Assembly: GCF_012641475.1 (NCBI RefSeq)
Contig: NZ_JABAIL010000006.1
Location: 186,001 to 250,000 of the forward strand
DNA length: 64,000 nt
Direction: 5' to 3'
Origin: Flammeovirga agarivorans
GTDB lineage: Bacteria > Bacteroidota > Bacteroidia > Cytophagales > Flammeovirgaceae
Position numbers and translations under genes: made by a program. Under the pieces are notes generated by a model, which saw nothing but the letters and a program-made list of their open reading frames with translations, was not told where the DNA came from and made no database searches. How positions within the stretch are numbered: position 1 is the stretch's first letter; each line of letters starts with the position of its first letter. Shown in pieces: positions 9,172 to 18,346 of this stretch.

Positions 9172-12100
9172 TTAAAAAGTAACATTCAAGCCTAATGAAT
9201 AAGTAGTAGATTTTGGATAGTTACCAATATCAACACCTTGTGCTAATGGATCACCGTAATGATCACCTACTTCAGGATCATAACCACTGTAGTTAGTTAG
9301 TGTAAATAAGTTATCTACTGAAGCATAAACTCTGAAACGTTGCATGTGTAATTTCTTACAAACATTCTCATTGAAAGAATAACCTAATTGAACGTTTTGT
9401 AATCTTAGGTAAGAAGCATCTTCCACATATCTGTCAGAGAATCTACGGTTGTTGTTTGGATCACCCGATACAACTCTTGGTAAAGTACCTTCAGGATTGT
9501 TTTCTGGGTGGAAACGGTTATCGTAGTAATTTTTAGTTTGATTTTTCTGAACGTTAGAATCTTCAATCCAGAACTTCTGAATATTGGCTACTTCATTACC
9601 ATATGAGCCAGTGAAGAATAAGTTCATGTCAAACCCTTTGTACTCTAGTCCAATATTGAATGAACCTGTAAATGTTGGGATAGCAGAACCAAGGTTAGTT
9701 TTATCTTCATCATCAATAGTACCGTCACCATTTAAATCGACAAACTTCACATCACCGATGCCAGCATTAGGTTGTAGTGGATTACCGTCTGCATCAACAT
9801 GTGCATCTAACTCTTCTTGTGATCTAAAGATACCGTCTGTTTTATAACCATAGAAGTAAGCAATTTCTTGTCCTTCTTCGGTTCTTGTAGTATATCCTAA
9901 CTTGTCAATATAACCACCATCAATGTGACCAGTTTCACCTAAGTCAGTAATTTTGTTATCGATGACTGCGATATTAGCACCAACATTCCATTTTACTTCA
10001 TGCTCAACATTTCTGTAGTTGATGGCGAATTCAAAACCTTTGTTTTGCATAGTACCTACGTTGACATTTGGAGAGTTTGCACCTACATAGTCAGGAACAG
10101 GCTGTGGAACCACCATGTCTTTAGTATCCTTAATGAAGTATTCTGCACTTACAGTAATCTTGTCGTTTAAGAATCCTGCATCTACACCAAAGTTGGTCAT
10201 TTGTGCAGATTCCCATCTTAAATCAGGGTTAGACATTGTTGTTGGAATACGACCTTCAACGACATTACCATCAACCACATATCTTAAGTTGTTTGTTACC
10301 GTTGATAAGTAATCATTGTTACCTGCAGAAGATTGATTACCTACTTCACCCCAACCAGCTCTCAGCTTAAGTTGTGAGACAATTTCAGAAGTTTGTAAGA
10401 AATCTTCTTCTTTGATATTCCATCCTGCAGAGAATGATGGGAAGAATCCCCAACGGTTACCTTCTGCGAATTTTGATGAACCATCTGCTCTAAATGTGGC
10501 TGTCAATAAATACTTGTTGTCGTAGCTATAGTTAGCTCTAGCAAAATACGATTGTAATGAATTGGCTCCTTGTGAAGAGGTAGCGAAATAATCAGCACCT
10601 TTTGCAGCACCTAAATATCTCATGTTTTCATTGAAAGGAACATCATAACCTGTAGCCATAATATTGTTGTAGCTGAAGTATTGCATCTCCATACCTACCA
10701 TTGCTCCGAAGTTGTGATTTCCAATACTTTTCGTATAGTTAGCATAGTTAGACCAAACCCAGTCAAACTTGTTGTTTCTATGTTCATCCAACTGAGAAGT
10801 CATTCTTTGTTCTTCATTCGAAACAAAGAATTCAGGGTAGTACATCTTTTGTTGTTGGTTTCTATAATCCACACCAAAGTTGGATGTTAACGTTAGGTCT
10901 TTCGTTGCTTTAGCATTCAAAGAGAAGTTACCAACGATTCTGTTATCCCAAGAACGTTTGTATTGTTCTTGCTCTGCCATTCTTGCAGGGTTGTTGTTAT
11001 AAGACCAAGTTGCTCTAGCATAAGATCCATCAGGGTTATATACTGGAGTAATTGGGTCTGTCCATAATGCTTGAGTTAGCGGACTTGAATAAACATCATT
11101 CAAGTTTGTAAGAGAGTAATTTGCGTGTGTATAGGCAATGTTTTGTCCAAAGTTTAACCAATCGTTGAATTTATGTGTGTTGTTGAACTTCACAAAGAAT
11201 TTCTCCAAGTCAGTTCCTTTTAATATCCCTTCATCTTTCACATAAGATGTAGAGAAATTGAATTGATTCTTTTCAGAACCACCGTTAATTCCTAAGTTGT
11301 AATTTTGGAAAGATCCTTCTCTTAATAATTCATCTTGCCAGTCAGTACCTTTATAGTTACCATTTGCTACATATTTTAATTGCTCATACTCATCTGTACC
11401 TTCAGCAAATCTGTTGGCTTCTAATCCCATCTGAGCATATTCTGATGCATTAGCCATCTCAATAGTGTTAGACGCTTGCTTAACACCAGTTTGTGCATTA
11501 AATGTATACGTTACTTTATCTTGTACTTTACCTTTCTTTGTGGCAATTAAAATAACACCATTGGCACCTCTTGAACCATATACTGCAGTTGCCGAAGCAT
11601 CCTTTAGTACTTCCATAGATTCAATATCTTGAGGAGCAATGTGCGAAATGTCTTGCATTGGGAAACCATCAACTACATATAAAGGATCTGAGTTGTTGAT
11701 CGTACCAATACCTCTTACTCTTACTTTTGATCCTGAGGCAGGGTTACCAGAGTTGGTTACTTGTACACCTGGTACACGACCTTGAAGGGCTTTGTTTACA
11801 TCCTCAGTGGCTATAACAGTCAATTCATCCGTTTTTACGGTCGAAACTGAACCTGTTACATCACTCTTTTTAGCAGTACCATAACCGATAACAACTACTT
11901 CTTCTAATTCTTCTAGGTCTACTTCCATATTAATCTTGAACTCTGTCTGAGTACCTACATTAATATTTTGACTTATATAGCCAATAGAAGAAATTGCTAA
12001 TACTGTATCATTAGTTTTTACGTTTAACTGAAATTTACCATCAAAGTCGGAGATTGTTCCAATAGTTGTTCCTTTAATAGTGATGTTCACCCCTGGAAGA

Positions 12101-12213
12101 GGACTACCTGTTTCATCTGATACGCTACCTTTTATTGTTCGTTCTTGTGCGTAGGCACTTATTGAAAATGTAATAGCGATGAACAGCAGAAAAAAATTTT
12201 TTAAGATCTGCAT
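9172..12213 (-). CDS. susC-like: SusC/RagA-family TonB-dependent transporter
   Basis: The 1013-residue protein has a signal peptide ending near AYA, then a carboxypeptidase-regulatory-like domain (about 24-105; SVSDETGSPLPGVNITIKGT). The SusC hallmark VVVIGYGTAKKSDVTGSVS follows, then the plug (about 115-230, with VDGFP and SATAVYGSRGANGVILI) and a C-terminal 22-strand barrel ending in aromatic NVTF. There is no STN domain, so it is not expected to signal directly to an anti-sigma factor; control by the HTCS is more likely. It imports oligosaccharides with TonB energy and is the first gene of the leftward importer operon. Its length is normal for the family. Confidence 0.97.
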   Translation of the reverse strand: MQILKNFFLLFIAITFSISAYAQERTIKGSVSDETGSPLPGVNITIKGTTIGTISDFDGKFQLNVKTNDTVLAISSIGYISQNINVGTQTEFKINMEVDLEELEEVVVIGYGTAKKSDVTGSVSTVKTDELTVIATEDVNKALQGRVPGVQVTNSGNPASGSKVRVRGIGTINNSDPLYVVDGFPMQDISHIAPQDIESMEVLKDASATAVYGSRGANGVILIATKKGKVQDKVTYTFNAQTGVKQASNTIEMANASEYAQMGLEANRFAEGTDEYEQLKYVANGNYKGTDWQDELLREGSFQNYNLGINGGSEKNQFNFSTSYVKDEGILKGTDLEKFFVKFNNTHKFNDWLNFGQNIAYTHANYSLTNLNDVYSSPLTQALWTDPITPVYNPDGSYARATWSYNNNPARMAEQEQYKRSWDNRIVGNFSLNAKATKDLTLTSNFGVDYRNQQQKMYYPEFFVSNEEQRMTSQLDEHRNNKFDWVWSNYANYTKSIGNHNFGAMVGMEMQYFSYNNIMATGYDVPFNENMRYLGAAKGADYFATSSQGANSLQSYFARANYSYDNKYLLTATFRADGSSKFAEGNRWGFFPSFSAGWNIKEEDFLQTSEIVSQLKLRAGWGEVGNQSSAGNNDYLSTVTNNLRYVVDGNVVEGRIPTTMSNPDLRWESAQMTNFGVDAGFLNDKITVSAEYFIKDTKDMVVPQPVPDYVGANSPNVNVGTMQNKGFEFAINYRNVEHEVKWNVGANIAVIDNKITDLGETGHIDGGYIDKLGYTTRTEEGQEIAYFYGYKTDGIFRSQEELDAHVDADGNPLQPNAGIGDVKFVDLNGDGTIDDEDKTNLGSAIPTFTGSFNIGLEYKGFDMNLFFTGSYGNEVANIQKFWIEDSNVQKNQTKNYYDNRFHPENNPEGTLPRVVSGDPNNNRRFSDRYVEDASYLRLQNVQLGYSFNENVCKKLHMQRFRVYASVDNLFTLTNYSGYDPEVGDHYGDPLAQGVDIGNYPKSTTYSLGLNVTF

Positions 12214-12296
12214 GACTATCTTTTATTGTTTAGTTGTTGTTCTATCTAAATGACTTTAGTAAAACATAAATTAAAAATAACCGCGGCGTTATGTTA

Positions 12297-12304
12297 CAAA
12301 TGTA
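12297..12304 (-). promoter_or_regulatory. Candidate -7 element of the SusC promoter
   Basis: On the minus strand this reads TACATTTG, an exact match to the Bacteroidota housekeeping -7 consensus TAnnTTTG, 83 bases upstream of the SusC ATG. No TTTG -33 element is present at the usual 19-21-base distance, so the promoter would need an activator, which fits HTCS control (inference). Confidence 0.35.
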
Positions 12305-12351
12305 GGGTAGACACTAATTACTTCAGAGGTTGATTTTTGACAAAAAGGAGT

Positions 12352-12374
12352 CTGAAAAAATATTTTTTTATCAG
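12352..12374. promoter_or_regulatory. AT-rich inverted repeat upstream of SusC promoter
   Basis: CTGA followed by a run of A is mirrored by a run of T, then ATCAG, giving an imperfect dyad of about 23 bases with one-base asymmetry. It lies about 50 bases upstream of the candidate SusC -7 element, a plausible position for an activator site. It could also be chance in A/T-run DNA. Confidence 0.25.
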
Positions 12375-12805
12375 GGGAGAAATTTTAAATAGGGAAAAAA
12401 ATTACATTTTTGATGAAAATTTACCCCTACTTGAAAGTGTCGGAAGTGTTTATCATTTATCCTTCTTTTTAACCTTGAATGCATTAGCGAAATTTTCGAA
12501 TCTTACCCGTTAATTTATGATGATAGTTGTTTCATTTCATATATTTTTTGATGAAAAAGGAACTTTTTTATGTGATTCATATTCTTCAAATATTATACCT
12601 AATTGATGAAAAAATCTACTAATAATGCTCATTTAAGCTAAATAGAGAAGGTTTATGATTAAAAAGTGCCTAAATGCTATTTGTCGAATTAAGTAGTATT
12701 TGTTCATAGGCCTTATCAAAATTAAAAATCTCCATATCGTCCTTTAATTGTATCAAGTACATTTGAGGTATAACCATTTGGAAGTTTTTAAAATCTATCT
12801 CTGAA

Positions 12806-13834
12806 ATGAAGAATATATATACATACATAGTGATCATTTTTTACTCTTTGTGTGTAGTGTCATGTTCTTCAAATCAAAAGAAAGTAGTGATAGAAAAAAA
12901 AGAGATTCCAAATGTAATTATTACCACAGACATTAATAATAAGGATTATTCCATTACAGATGAACATGCATTTTTATACTTATTATGGTACCTAAATAAT
13001 GTTAGTGTTCAATCAGTAATGCTAGATGAATACAATGATTATGGTCTTGAAATCTTAAATAATATTATACAGTGTTATGCTCAAGATTATAAGAACCAGA
13101 GTTATTCATTTGAAGCTAGGAATTTTCCTTCGCCAGATGATCTTAAGAAGACTATTCTTACAGATAAAGAAAAGGGGATTAAAAAGGTCATCCGACAGAT
13201 AAGACAAAGTAACGATTCACCAACATATTTCCTAGTACTTGGGAGTATGAAGACGGTGAAAGAAGTTCTTTTTAGAGCACCGGATTTGGCAAAGAAAGTA
13301 AGAGTTATCTCCGTTGCTTCAGGAATTAAACCTCCTGATGAAGATGTTTGTGGGAACCTGAACTGGAATGGTTGGGGAAGAACGGAAATCTTTGAAAGGT
13401 TTACAGAACTATGGTGGATAGAAAACGATTGGGCATTTAAAGGAATCTCAGAAGGAGAGGAATCGAACAAGTTGTATAAAGAAGTGATCCATTTCGGAGC
13501 GATGGGTAAATATCTTTCTGAAAAGGAGAACACTTTTTTCAACTTAGAAGAAGCTATTCCATTTATGTTTCTCATCGATCCACAAGTAAATACCAAGTAT
13601 CCAGAATTTGGAGGATGGACCGGGAATTACATCAAACCATTTCCGGTAGAACGTCCAAACTATTGGGTAGACAGAGCAAATACCAAAAAATGGAATTATC
13701 AAAAACCATGTAATACTTGGGACCTTGCTTTTCAGGTGTTGAATGAACGAAAAATGAGCATTGTTGATCGTAGGGACGACATGTCAACTTCACTATTATC
13801 TAATCTAAACAAACTGTATTCCTCAAATAAATAA
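12806..13834 (+). CDS. DUF1593-like (nucleoside hydrolase-fold) lipoprotein
   Basis: The 342-residue lipoprotein has lipobox VVSC with Cys20. The mature part resembles DUF1593 proteins, which share the inosine-uridine nucleoside hydrolase fold: an N-terminal IPNVIITTDI strand, the LGSMKTVKEVLFRAPDLAKKVR region and a C-terminal EFGGWTGNY motif like the family's PEWGGWGGRY. The metal-binding Asp cluster is only partly kept (TTDINNKDYSITDEH), so ribose-type hydrolysis cannot be assumed. Related proteins occur in plant and algal polysaccharide loci but their reaction is not established. It leads the rightward mannan operon, 36 bases before the GH26 gene, and is probably periplasmic or outer-membrane bound. 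The start is the ATG in TGAAATGAA. Confidence 0.7.
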   Translation: MKNIYTYIVIIFYSLCVVSCSSNQKKVVIEKKEIPNVIITTDINNKDYSITDEHAFLYLLWYLNNVSVQSVMLDEYNDYGLEILNNIIQCYAQDYKNQSYSFEARNFPSPDDLKKTILTDKEKGIKKVIRQIRQSNDSPTYFLVLGSMKTVKEVLFRAPDLAKKVRVISVASGIKPPDEDVCGNLNWNGWGRTEIFERFTELWWIENDWAFKGISEGEESNKLYKEVIHFGAMGKYLSEKENTFFNLEEAIPFMFLIDPQVNTKYPEFGGWTGNYIKPFPVERPNYWVDRANTKKWNYQKPCNTWDLAFQVLNERKMSIVDRRDDMSTSLLSNLNKLYSSNK

Positions 13835-13870
13835 AAGAGGAGTGAACGAAATTTTTTAAAATTCAGAATA

Positions 13871-15007
13871 ATGAAAACACAGAATTTAATCGCTTTATTT
13901 CTGTTTTGTTTTATATCTATTGGTAGTACAAATGCTACTGATAAGGAAAATGAACCAAAACTAAATGATAAAAAAGCAACTAAAGCAACCAACGCATTAT
14001 ACCAAAAATTATCTCAGGTATCGGCTGAAGGTAAAACAATTTTTGGGCATCAAGATGATTTAGCATATGGATACCATTGGTGGGGCAATGGGTCTGACGT
14101 AAAGAATGTAACAGGTGATTATCCAGGTCTTTACGGATGGGACATGGGTGAAATTGGAAATGATAAAAATTTAGATGGTGTTTTATTTAGTGACATCAAG
14201 AAATATATCAAAGAAGCTTATGCTAGAGGAGGCATGACAACTTTGTCATGGCATATGATTAACCTTAAGGCAAAAACAAGTTCATGGGACACCACAAGGG
14301 TTGTTGATGAAATGCTTAAAGGAGGAAAATATCATGAAGACTTCTTAAAGAAACTAGATCTATTCGCAGATTTTGTCAATGACTTAGAGATTGATGGAGA
14401 AAAGATTCCTGTACTTTTTAGACCTTGGCATGAACATAACGGATCATGGTTCTGGTGGGGAGGTAAAAATGTCACTGAAGAGGATTACAAAAGCTTATGG
14501 CAGTTTACTGTAAAGTACTTAAGAGATAAGAAAAAAATACACCACCTGATTTATGTGTACTCTACGGATGCTTTTCAAACGGAAGAGCAATACCTAGAAA
14601 GATTCCCAGGTGATGAATATGTAGATGTATTAGGTTTTGACGATTACGGTGCATTTAGAGAAAATGCTACACCAGAAAGAGAAGCTTGGGTGATCAATGA
14701 ATTGGAAATTGTAGCCAAGCTTGCAGATAAGAAAGGTAAAGTTTGTGCCTTTTCAGAGTCTGGCCTTGAAGCCGTAACTGATGACACTTTCTTTACTGAA
14801 AAACTACTTCCAAAGTTAAACCATAATGAATGGACAAAGAAGGCAGCTTATATGATGCTATGGAGAAATGCGAATTATGAAAAAGAACAAAGAGACCATT
14901 TCTATGTGCCTTATAAAGGACATTCTTCAGCAAGTGATTTTATAAAATTTGTTGAAGACCCAAGCATCCTTTTAGAGTCTGAATTATCTAAAATGAAAGT
15001 AAACTAA
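13871..15007 (+). CDS. manA: GH26 endo-beta-1,4-mannanase / mannobiohydrolase
   Basis: The 378-residue protein has a signal peptide (cleavage near STNA) and a single GH26 (beta/alpha)8 domain. The acid/base Glu188 lies in RPWHEHNGSWFWWG and the nucleophile Glu296 in FSESG, both characteristic of GH26. No lipobox is seen, so it is probably periplasmic. It should cut beta-1,4-mannan or manno-oligosaccharides, probably to mannobiose as for Bacteroides fragilis ManA, which heads the same gene order. It sits 6 bases before the symporter gene, implying tight co-expression. The product size is inferred from context. Confidence 0.93.
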   Translation: MKTQNLIALFLFCFISIGSTNATDKENEPKLNDKKATKATNALYQKLSQVSAEGKTIFGHQDDLAYGYHWWGNGSDVKNVTGDYPGLYGWDMGEIGNDKNLDGVLFSDIKKYIKEAYARGGMTTLSWHMINLKAKTSSWDTTRVVDEMLKGGKYHEDFLKKLDLFADFVNDLEIDGEKIPVLFRPWHEHNGSWFWWGGKNVTEEDYKSLWQFTVKYLRDKKKIHHLIYVYSTDAFQTEEQYLERFPGDEYVDVLGFDDYGAFRENATPEREAWVINELEIVAKLADKKGKVCAFSESGLEAVTDDTFFTEKLLPKLNHNEWTKKAAYMMLWRNANYEKEQRDHFYVPYKGHSSASDFIKFVEDPSILLESELSKMKVN

Positions 15008-15013
15008 TTCATT

Positions 15014-16897
15014 ATGCAACTCGAAGTATTAGACTTGATCATCATAGGTTTATACCTGCTTTCAACAGTAGTAATTGGTATCTACCTTAAAAAACAAGCC
15101 TCAAAAAATATGGAATCTTATTTCCTAGGAGGCAACTCATTACCATGGTATATGCTGGGTTTATCCAATGCATCTGGGATGTTTGATATCTCTGGTACCA
15201 TGTGGATGGTATATCTATGTTTTGTATATGGATTGAAAAGTGTTTGGATCCCGTGGCTATGGCCTGCATTTAACCAGATTTTCCTGATGATTTATTTATC
15301 TATTTGGTTGCGTAGATCAAACGTATTAACTGGTGCAGAGTGGATTAGAACAAGATTTGGTGATGGTACCGGTGGAAAATTATCACACATGGTTGTTGTG
15401 TTTTTCGCCATCCTGAGCTGTTTAGGTTTTCTGTCTTATGGTTTTATTGGTATTGGTAAATTTATCGAGATCTTCATACCATGGTCATATGTTGGGCAGT
15501 TTATGCCATTTGATCTAACGGCAGAGCAAGTACCTTATGTTTATGGTATTCTGTTTACAACTATCGCTACGTTTTATGTAGTTATGGGAGGTATGCTTTC
15601 AATTGTTTGGACAGACGTTTTACAATTTGGTATCATGACTGTTTCTGCGATCGTTATTGCAGGCATTGCAATGTTCCAAGTAGATGCAGATACGTTAATG
15701 GGTATGGTACCAGAAGGATGGAACTCTCCATTATTCAATTATGATTTACATATGGATTGGTCCGCTTATATCCCTTCCGTAAATGATAAAATTTCAAACG
15801 ATGGCTTTTCACCATTTTCTATCTTCTTTATGATGATGTTGTTTAAAGGATTCTTTGCATCGATGGCTGGTCCAGCACCAAACTTTGATATGCAAAAGAT
15901 TTTATCGACAAAGTCGCCAAAGGAAGCTGCAAAAATGAGTGGTTTTGTATCTGCAGTTATGTTCTTACCAAGATACTTAATGATAGGTGGGTTTACCATC
16001 TTAGCTGTAGTATACTTTAGTGGAGATATTAATGCTGCCGGATCAGGTTTTGATTTTGAAAATATCTTACCAATGGCCATTAAAGAATTTGTTCCTTCAG
16101 GGCTTATGGGATTATTATTAGCAGGTTTATTGGCTGCTTTTATGTCAACCTTCGCTTCTACGGTGAATGCCGCTCCAGCTTATTTAGTGAATGATATTTA
16201 CTTAAGATATATCAACCCTAATGCAAGTGGTAAACTACAAATGAGAGCAAGTTATATCATATCAGCTTCAGTAGTAGTTTTAAGTACTATTATTGGTTTA
16301 TATGTTGAGGATATTAATTCTGTATTACAATGGATAGTTTCTGCACTGTATGGTGGTTATATTGCTGCTAACTTCTTAAAATGGCATTGGTGGAGATTTA
16401 ATGGTCATGGATTCTTCTGGGGTATGGCAGCAGGTATTGCCGCGTCAATGGTTTTCCCATTAGTGTTTAAAGAAACTTTAGAGTTGTATTACTTCCCATT
16501 ACTCTTTGTTGTTTCATTAATCGGTTCTGTTGCAGGTACTTTACTGACAGCTCCAACAGAAGAAAAAACGCTAATGAACTTCTACAAGTCGGTAAAACCT
16601 TGGGGTTTCTGGGGGCCAATAAAGCGTAAAGTGATGGAGAAAGATCCAAGCTTTGAAAGTAATAAAGATTTCAAAAAAGACATGTTCAATGTTGTAACGG
16701 GTATCGTATGGCAGTCAATGCTAACACTATTGCCTCTATACATTGTGATCAAGGAGGAAATGGGAATTCTTTCAACTGCAGCCATCTTAATTATTACCAC
16801 GCTAATCCTTAAGAAAAATTGGTACGATAAGTTGCCTGAAGAACCAATAAAGGTTCCTGAAAATAAAGAAGAAAAAGAACTAGTATCAGCCAACTAA
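15014..16897 (+). CDS. manB: Sodium/solute symporter (SSS family), putative mannobiose importer
   Basis: The 627-residue integral membrane protein belongs to the SSS family. It opens with LDLIIIGLYLLSTVVIGIYL, followed by the SSS-typical SYFLGGNSLPWYMLGLSN segment. Many further hydrophobic helices follow (about 13-14), with a gating-region pattern LLLAGLLAAFMSTFASTVNA. The last 100 residues add helices beyond the core, as in sugar-specific members. It should carry mannobiose across the inner membrane with Na+. The substrate is inferred from its place between GH26 and GH130, as in the B. fragilis mannan operon. Inner membrane. Confidence 0.92.
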   Translation: MQLEVLDLIIIGLYLLSTVVIGIYLKKQASKNMESYFLGGNSLPWYMLGLSNASGMFDISGTMWMVYLCFVYGLKSVWIPWLWPAFNQIFLMIYLSIWLRRSNVLTGAEWIRTRFGDGTGGKLSHMVVVFFAILSCLGFLSYGFIGIGKFIEIFIPWSYVGQFMPFDLTAEQVPYVYGILFTTIATFYVVMGGMLSIVWTDVLQFGIMTVSAIVIAGIAMFQVDADTLMGMVPEGWNSPLFNYDLHMDWSAYIPSVNDKISNDGFSPFSIFFMMMLFKGFFASMAGPAPNFDMQKILSTKSPKEAAKMSGFVSAVMFLPRYLMIGGFTILAVVYFSGDINAAGSGFDFENILPMAIKEFVPSGLMGLLLAGLLAAFMSTFASTVNAAPAYLVNDIYLRYINPNASGKLQMRASYIISASVVVLSTIIGLYVEDINSVLQWIVSALYGGYIAANFLKWHWWRFNGHGFFWGMAAGIAASMVFPLVFKETLELYYFPLLFVVSLIGSVAGTLLTAPTEEKTLMNFYKSVKPWGFWGPIKRKVMEKDPSFESNKDFKKDMFNVVTGIVWQSMLTLLPLYIVIKEEMGILSTAAILIITTLILKKNWYDKLPEEPIKVPENKEEKELVSAN

Positions 16898-16978
16898 AAT
16901 ATTGCTTTTAAGAAGCAATAGGGAGATATAAAGTAGAATAAATTACAAACGAAGTAGAGAGTACAAAATATTATCAAG

Positions 16979-18187
16979 ATGAATTTTAAAGAGAAATTAG
17001 TCGATATAATTGAAAAACAAGAAGTATTACTAAGCAAGAAAAATACTCCTTCAGAAGCATATAATGGTATTTTTACGAAATATAAACATCCAATTATTAC
17101 TGCAGAACATACACCTGTATATTGGAGATATGATCTAAATGAAGCGACGAACCCATTATTACAAGAGCGTATTGGAATGAATGCTACTTTCAATGCTGGT
17201 GCAATCCGCTTCAATGGGAAATATGTACTAATGGTAAGAGTAGAAGGTGTGGATAGAAAATCATTCTTTGCCGTTGCAGAAAGTGATAATGGTATCGATA
17301 ATTTCAGATTTTGGGATAAACCAGTTTTAATGCCTGAAACGGATGAACCGGATACTAACGTTTACGATATGCGTTTAACACAACATGAAGACGGTTGGAT
17401 CTATGGTATTTTCTGTACAGAAAGAAAAGATCCTAATGCACCATCAGGAGATACATCTTCTGCCGTAGCTGCGGCAGGTATTGTTCGTACTAAAGACTTG
17501 GTAAACTTCGAACGTCTTCCAGATTTAATCTCTTATTCTGGTCAACAAAGAAATGTAGTATTGCACCCAGAATTTGTAGAGGGTAAATATGCTCTTTACA
17601 CTAGACCTCAAGACGGGTTTATAGATACGGGTTCTGGAGGCGGAATTGCCTGGGGGTTAACAGACTCAATGGAAAATGCCGAGGTAAAAGAAGAGGTTGT
17701 GATTGAACCGAAAGTGTATCACACCATTAAAGAAGTAAAAAACGGACAAGGACCGGCTCCAATCAAAACTTCAGAAGGTTGGTTGCATCTAGCACATGGT
17801 GTTAGAAATACTGCAGCAGGTCTTCGTTATGTATTGTATATGTTTATGACTTCTTTGGAAGATCCAACAAAAGTAACACATCGTCCGGGTGGACATTTTA
17901 TTGCTCCATTAGGAGAGGAAAGAGTTGGCGATGTTTCTAATGTAGCTTTTGCAAATGGTTGGATTGCAGATGAAAGTGGAGAAGTGAAAATATATTATGC
18001 GTCATCCGATACTAGAATGCATGTGGCGACTTCTACTGTAGCACAGTTAATAGACTATTGTAAGAATACTCCCAAAGATGGTTATCGTTCAGTAACATCA
18101 GTGCAGACGATTCATGATATGGTCGATCAGAATGAAAAAATGATAGACGAATTGGGACTTACTATTCCTAACAGACAAACTGTTTAA
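16979..18187 (+). CDS. mgp: GH130 4-O-beta-D-mannosyl-D-glucose phosphorylase
   Basis: The 402-residue protein has no signal peptide and is cytoplasmic. It is a five-bladed GH130 beta-propeller. The proposed catalytic Asp130 lies in VYDMRLTQ, one residue from the position reported for the B. fragilis enzyme. Other GH130 marks are NAGAIRFNGKYVLMVRVEG, NGQGPAPIKT and GDVSNVAFANGW. It splits mannosyl-glucose with phosphate into mannose-1-phosphate and glucose. The GH130_1 assignment rests on length, these motifs and the neighbouring epimerase. A hairpin terminator follows the gene, so epimerase levels may differ from phosphorylase levels. Confidence 0.93.
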   Translation: MNFKEKLVDIIEKQEVLLSKKNTPSEAYNGIFTKYKHPIITAEHTPVYWRYDLNEATNPLLQERIGMNATFNAGAIRFNGKYVLMVRVEGVDRKSFFAVAESDNGIDNFRFWDKPVLMPETDEPDTNVYDMRLTQHEDGWIYGIFCTERKDPNAPSGDTSSAVAAAGIVRTKDLVNFERLPDLISYSGQQRNVVLHPEFVEGKYALYTRPQDGFIDTGSGGGIAWGLTDSMENAEVKEEVVIEPKVYHTIKEVKNGQGPAPIKTSEGWLHLAHGVRNTAAGLRYVLYMFMTSLEDPTKVTHRPGGHFIAPLGEERVGDVSNVAFANGWIADESGEVKIYYASSDTRMHVATSTVAQLIDYCKNTPKDGYRSVTSVQTIHDMVDQNEKMIDELGLTIPNRQTV

Positions 18188-18200
18188 ATGATAAGAAGAG

Positions 18201-18252
18201 AGAGGTGAGAGGTATAGTTGCAAGTTTCATTAAATCTCACCTCTTTTTCTTC
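18201..18252 (+). terminator. Internal hairpin terminator of the mannan operon
   Basis: A perfect 10-bp stem (AGAGGTGAGA at 18201-18210, complement at 18235-18244) has a 24-base loop and is followed by TTTTCTTCTT. It separates GH130 from the epimerase and is either a full terminator, with a new promoter downstream, or a partial one. Confidence 0.7.
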
Positions 18253-18346
18253 TTGTGTCCCTTATTAAAATTAGATTATTTATAGATAGTTAAGGGTTTT
18301 ATATACTACAGAATACATCAAAATAACATCATCAAATTTCCATCAA

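Larger units (their letters stand above)
12214..12805. other. Divergent intergenic region between importer and mannanase operons
   Basis: This 592-base, very AT-rich gap has no convincing ORF. It must hold promoters for the leftward SusC operon and the rightward catabolic operon. The only exact match to the Bacteroidota -7 element noted (TAnnTTTG) is on the minus strand, listed separately, beside an AT-rich inverted repeat. No equally good promoter for the rightward gene was found; TATTTG-containing stretches near 12679 and 12698 do not fit the consensus spacing. Confidence 0.6.

Noticed and set aside
9584-10890. Open frames on the + strand inside the SusC gene
   Set aside because: They are short antisense frames with no recognisable domain, lying entirely within a strongly supported TonB-dependent receptor gene.
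12680-12702. TTTG and TATTTG as a promoter for the rightward mannan operon
   Set aside because: The two elements are only about 10 bases apart and the second does not match TAnnTTTG.
13102-13596. 164-codon minus-strand frame
   Set aside because: Lies inside the DUF1593-like gene and its translation has no domain or signal; a shadow frame.
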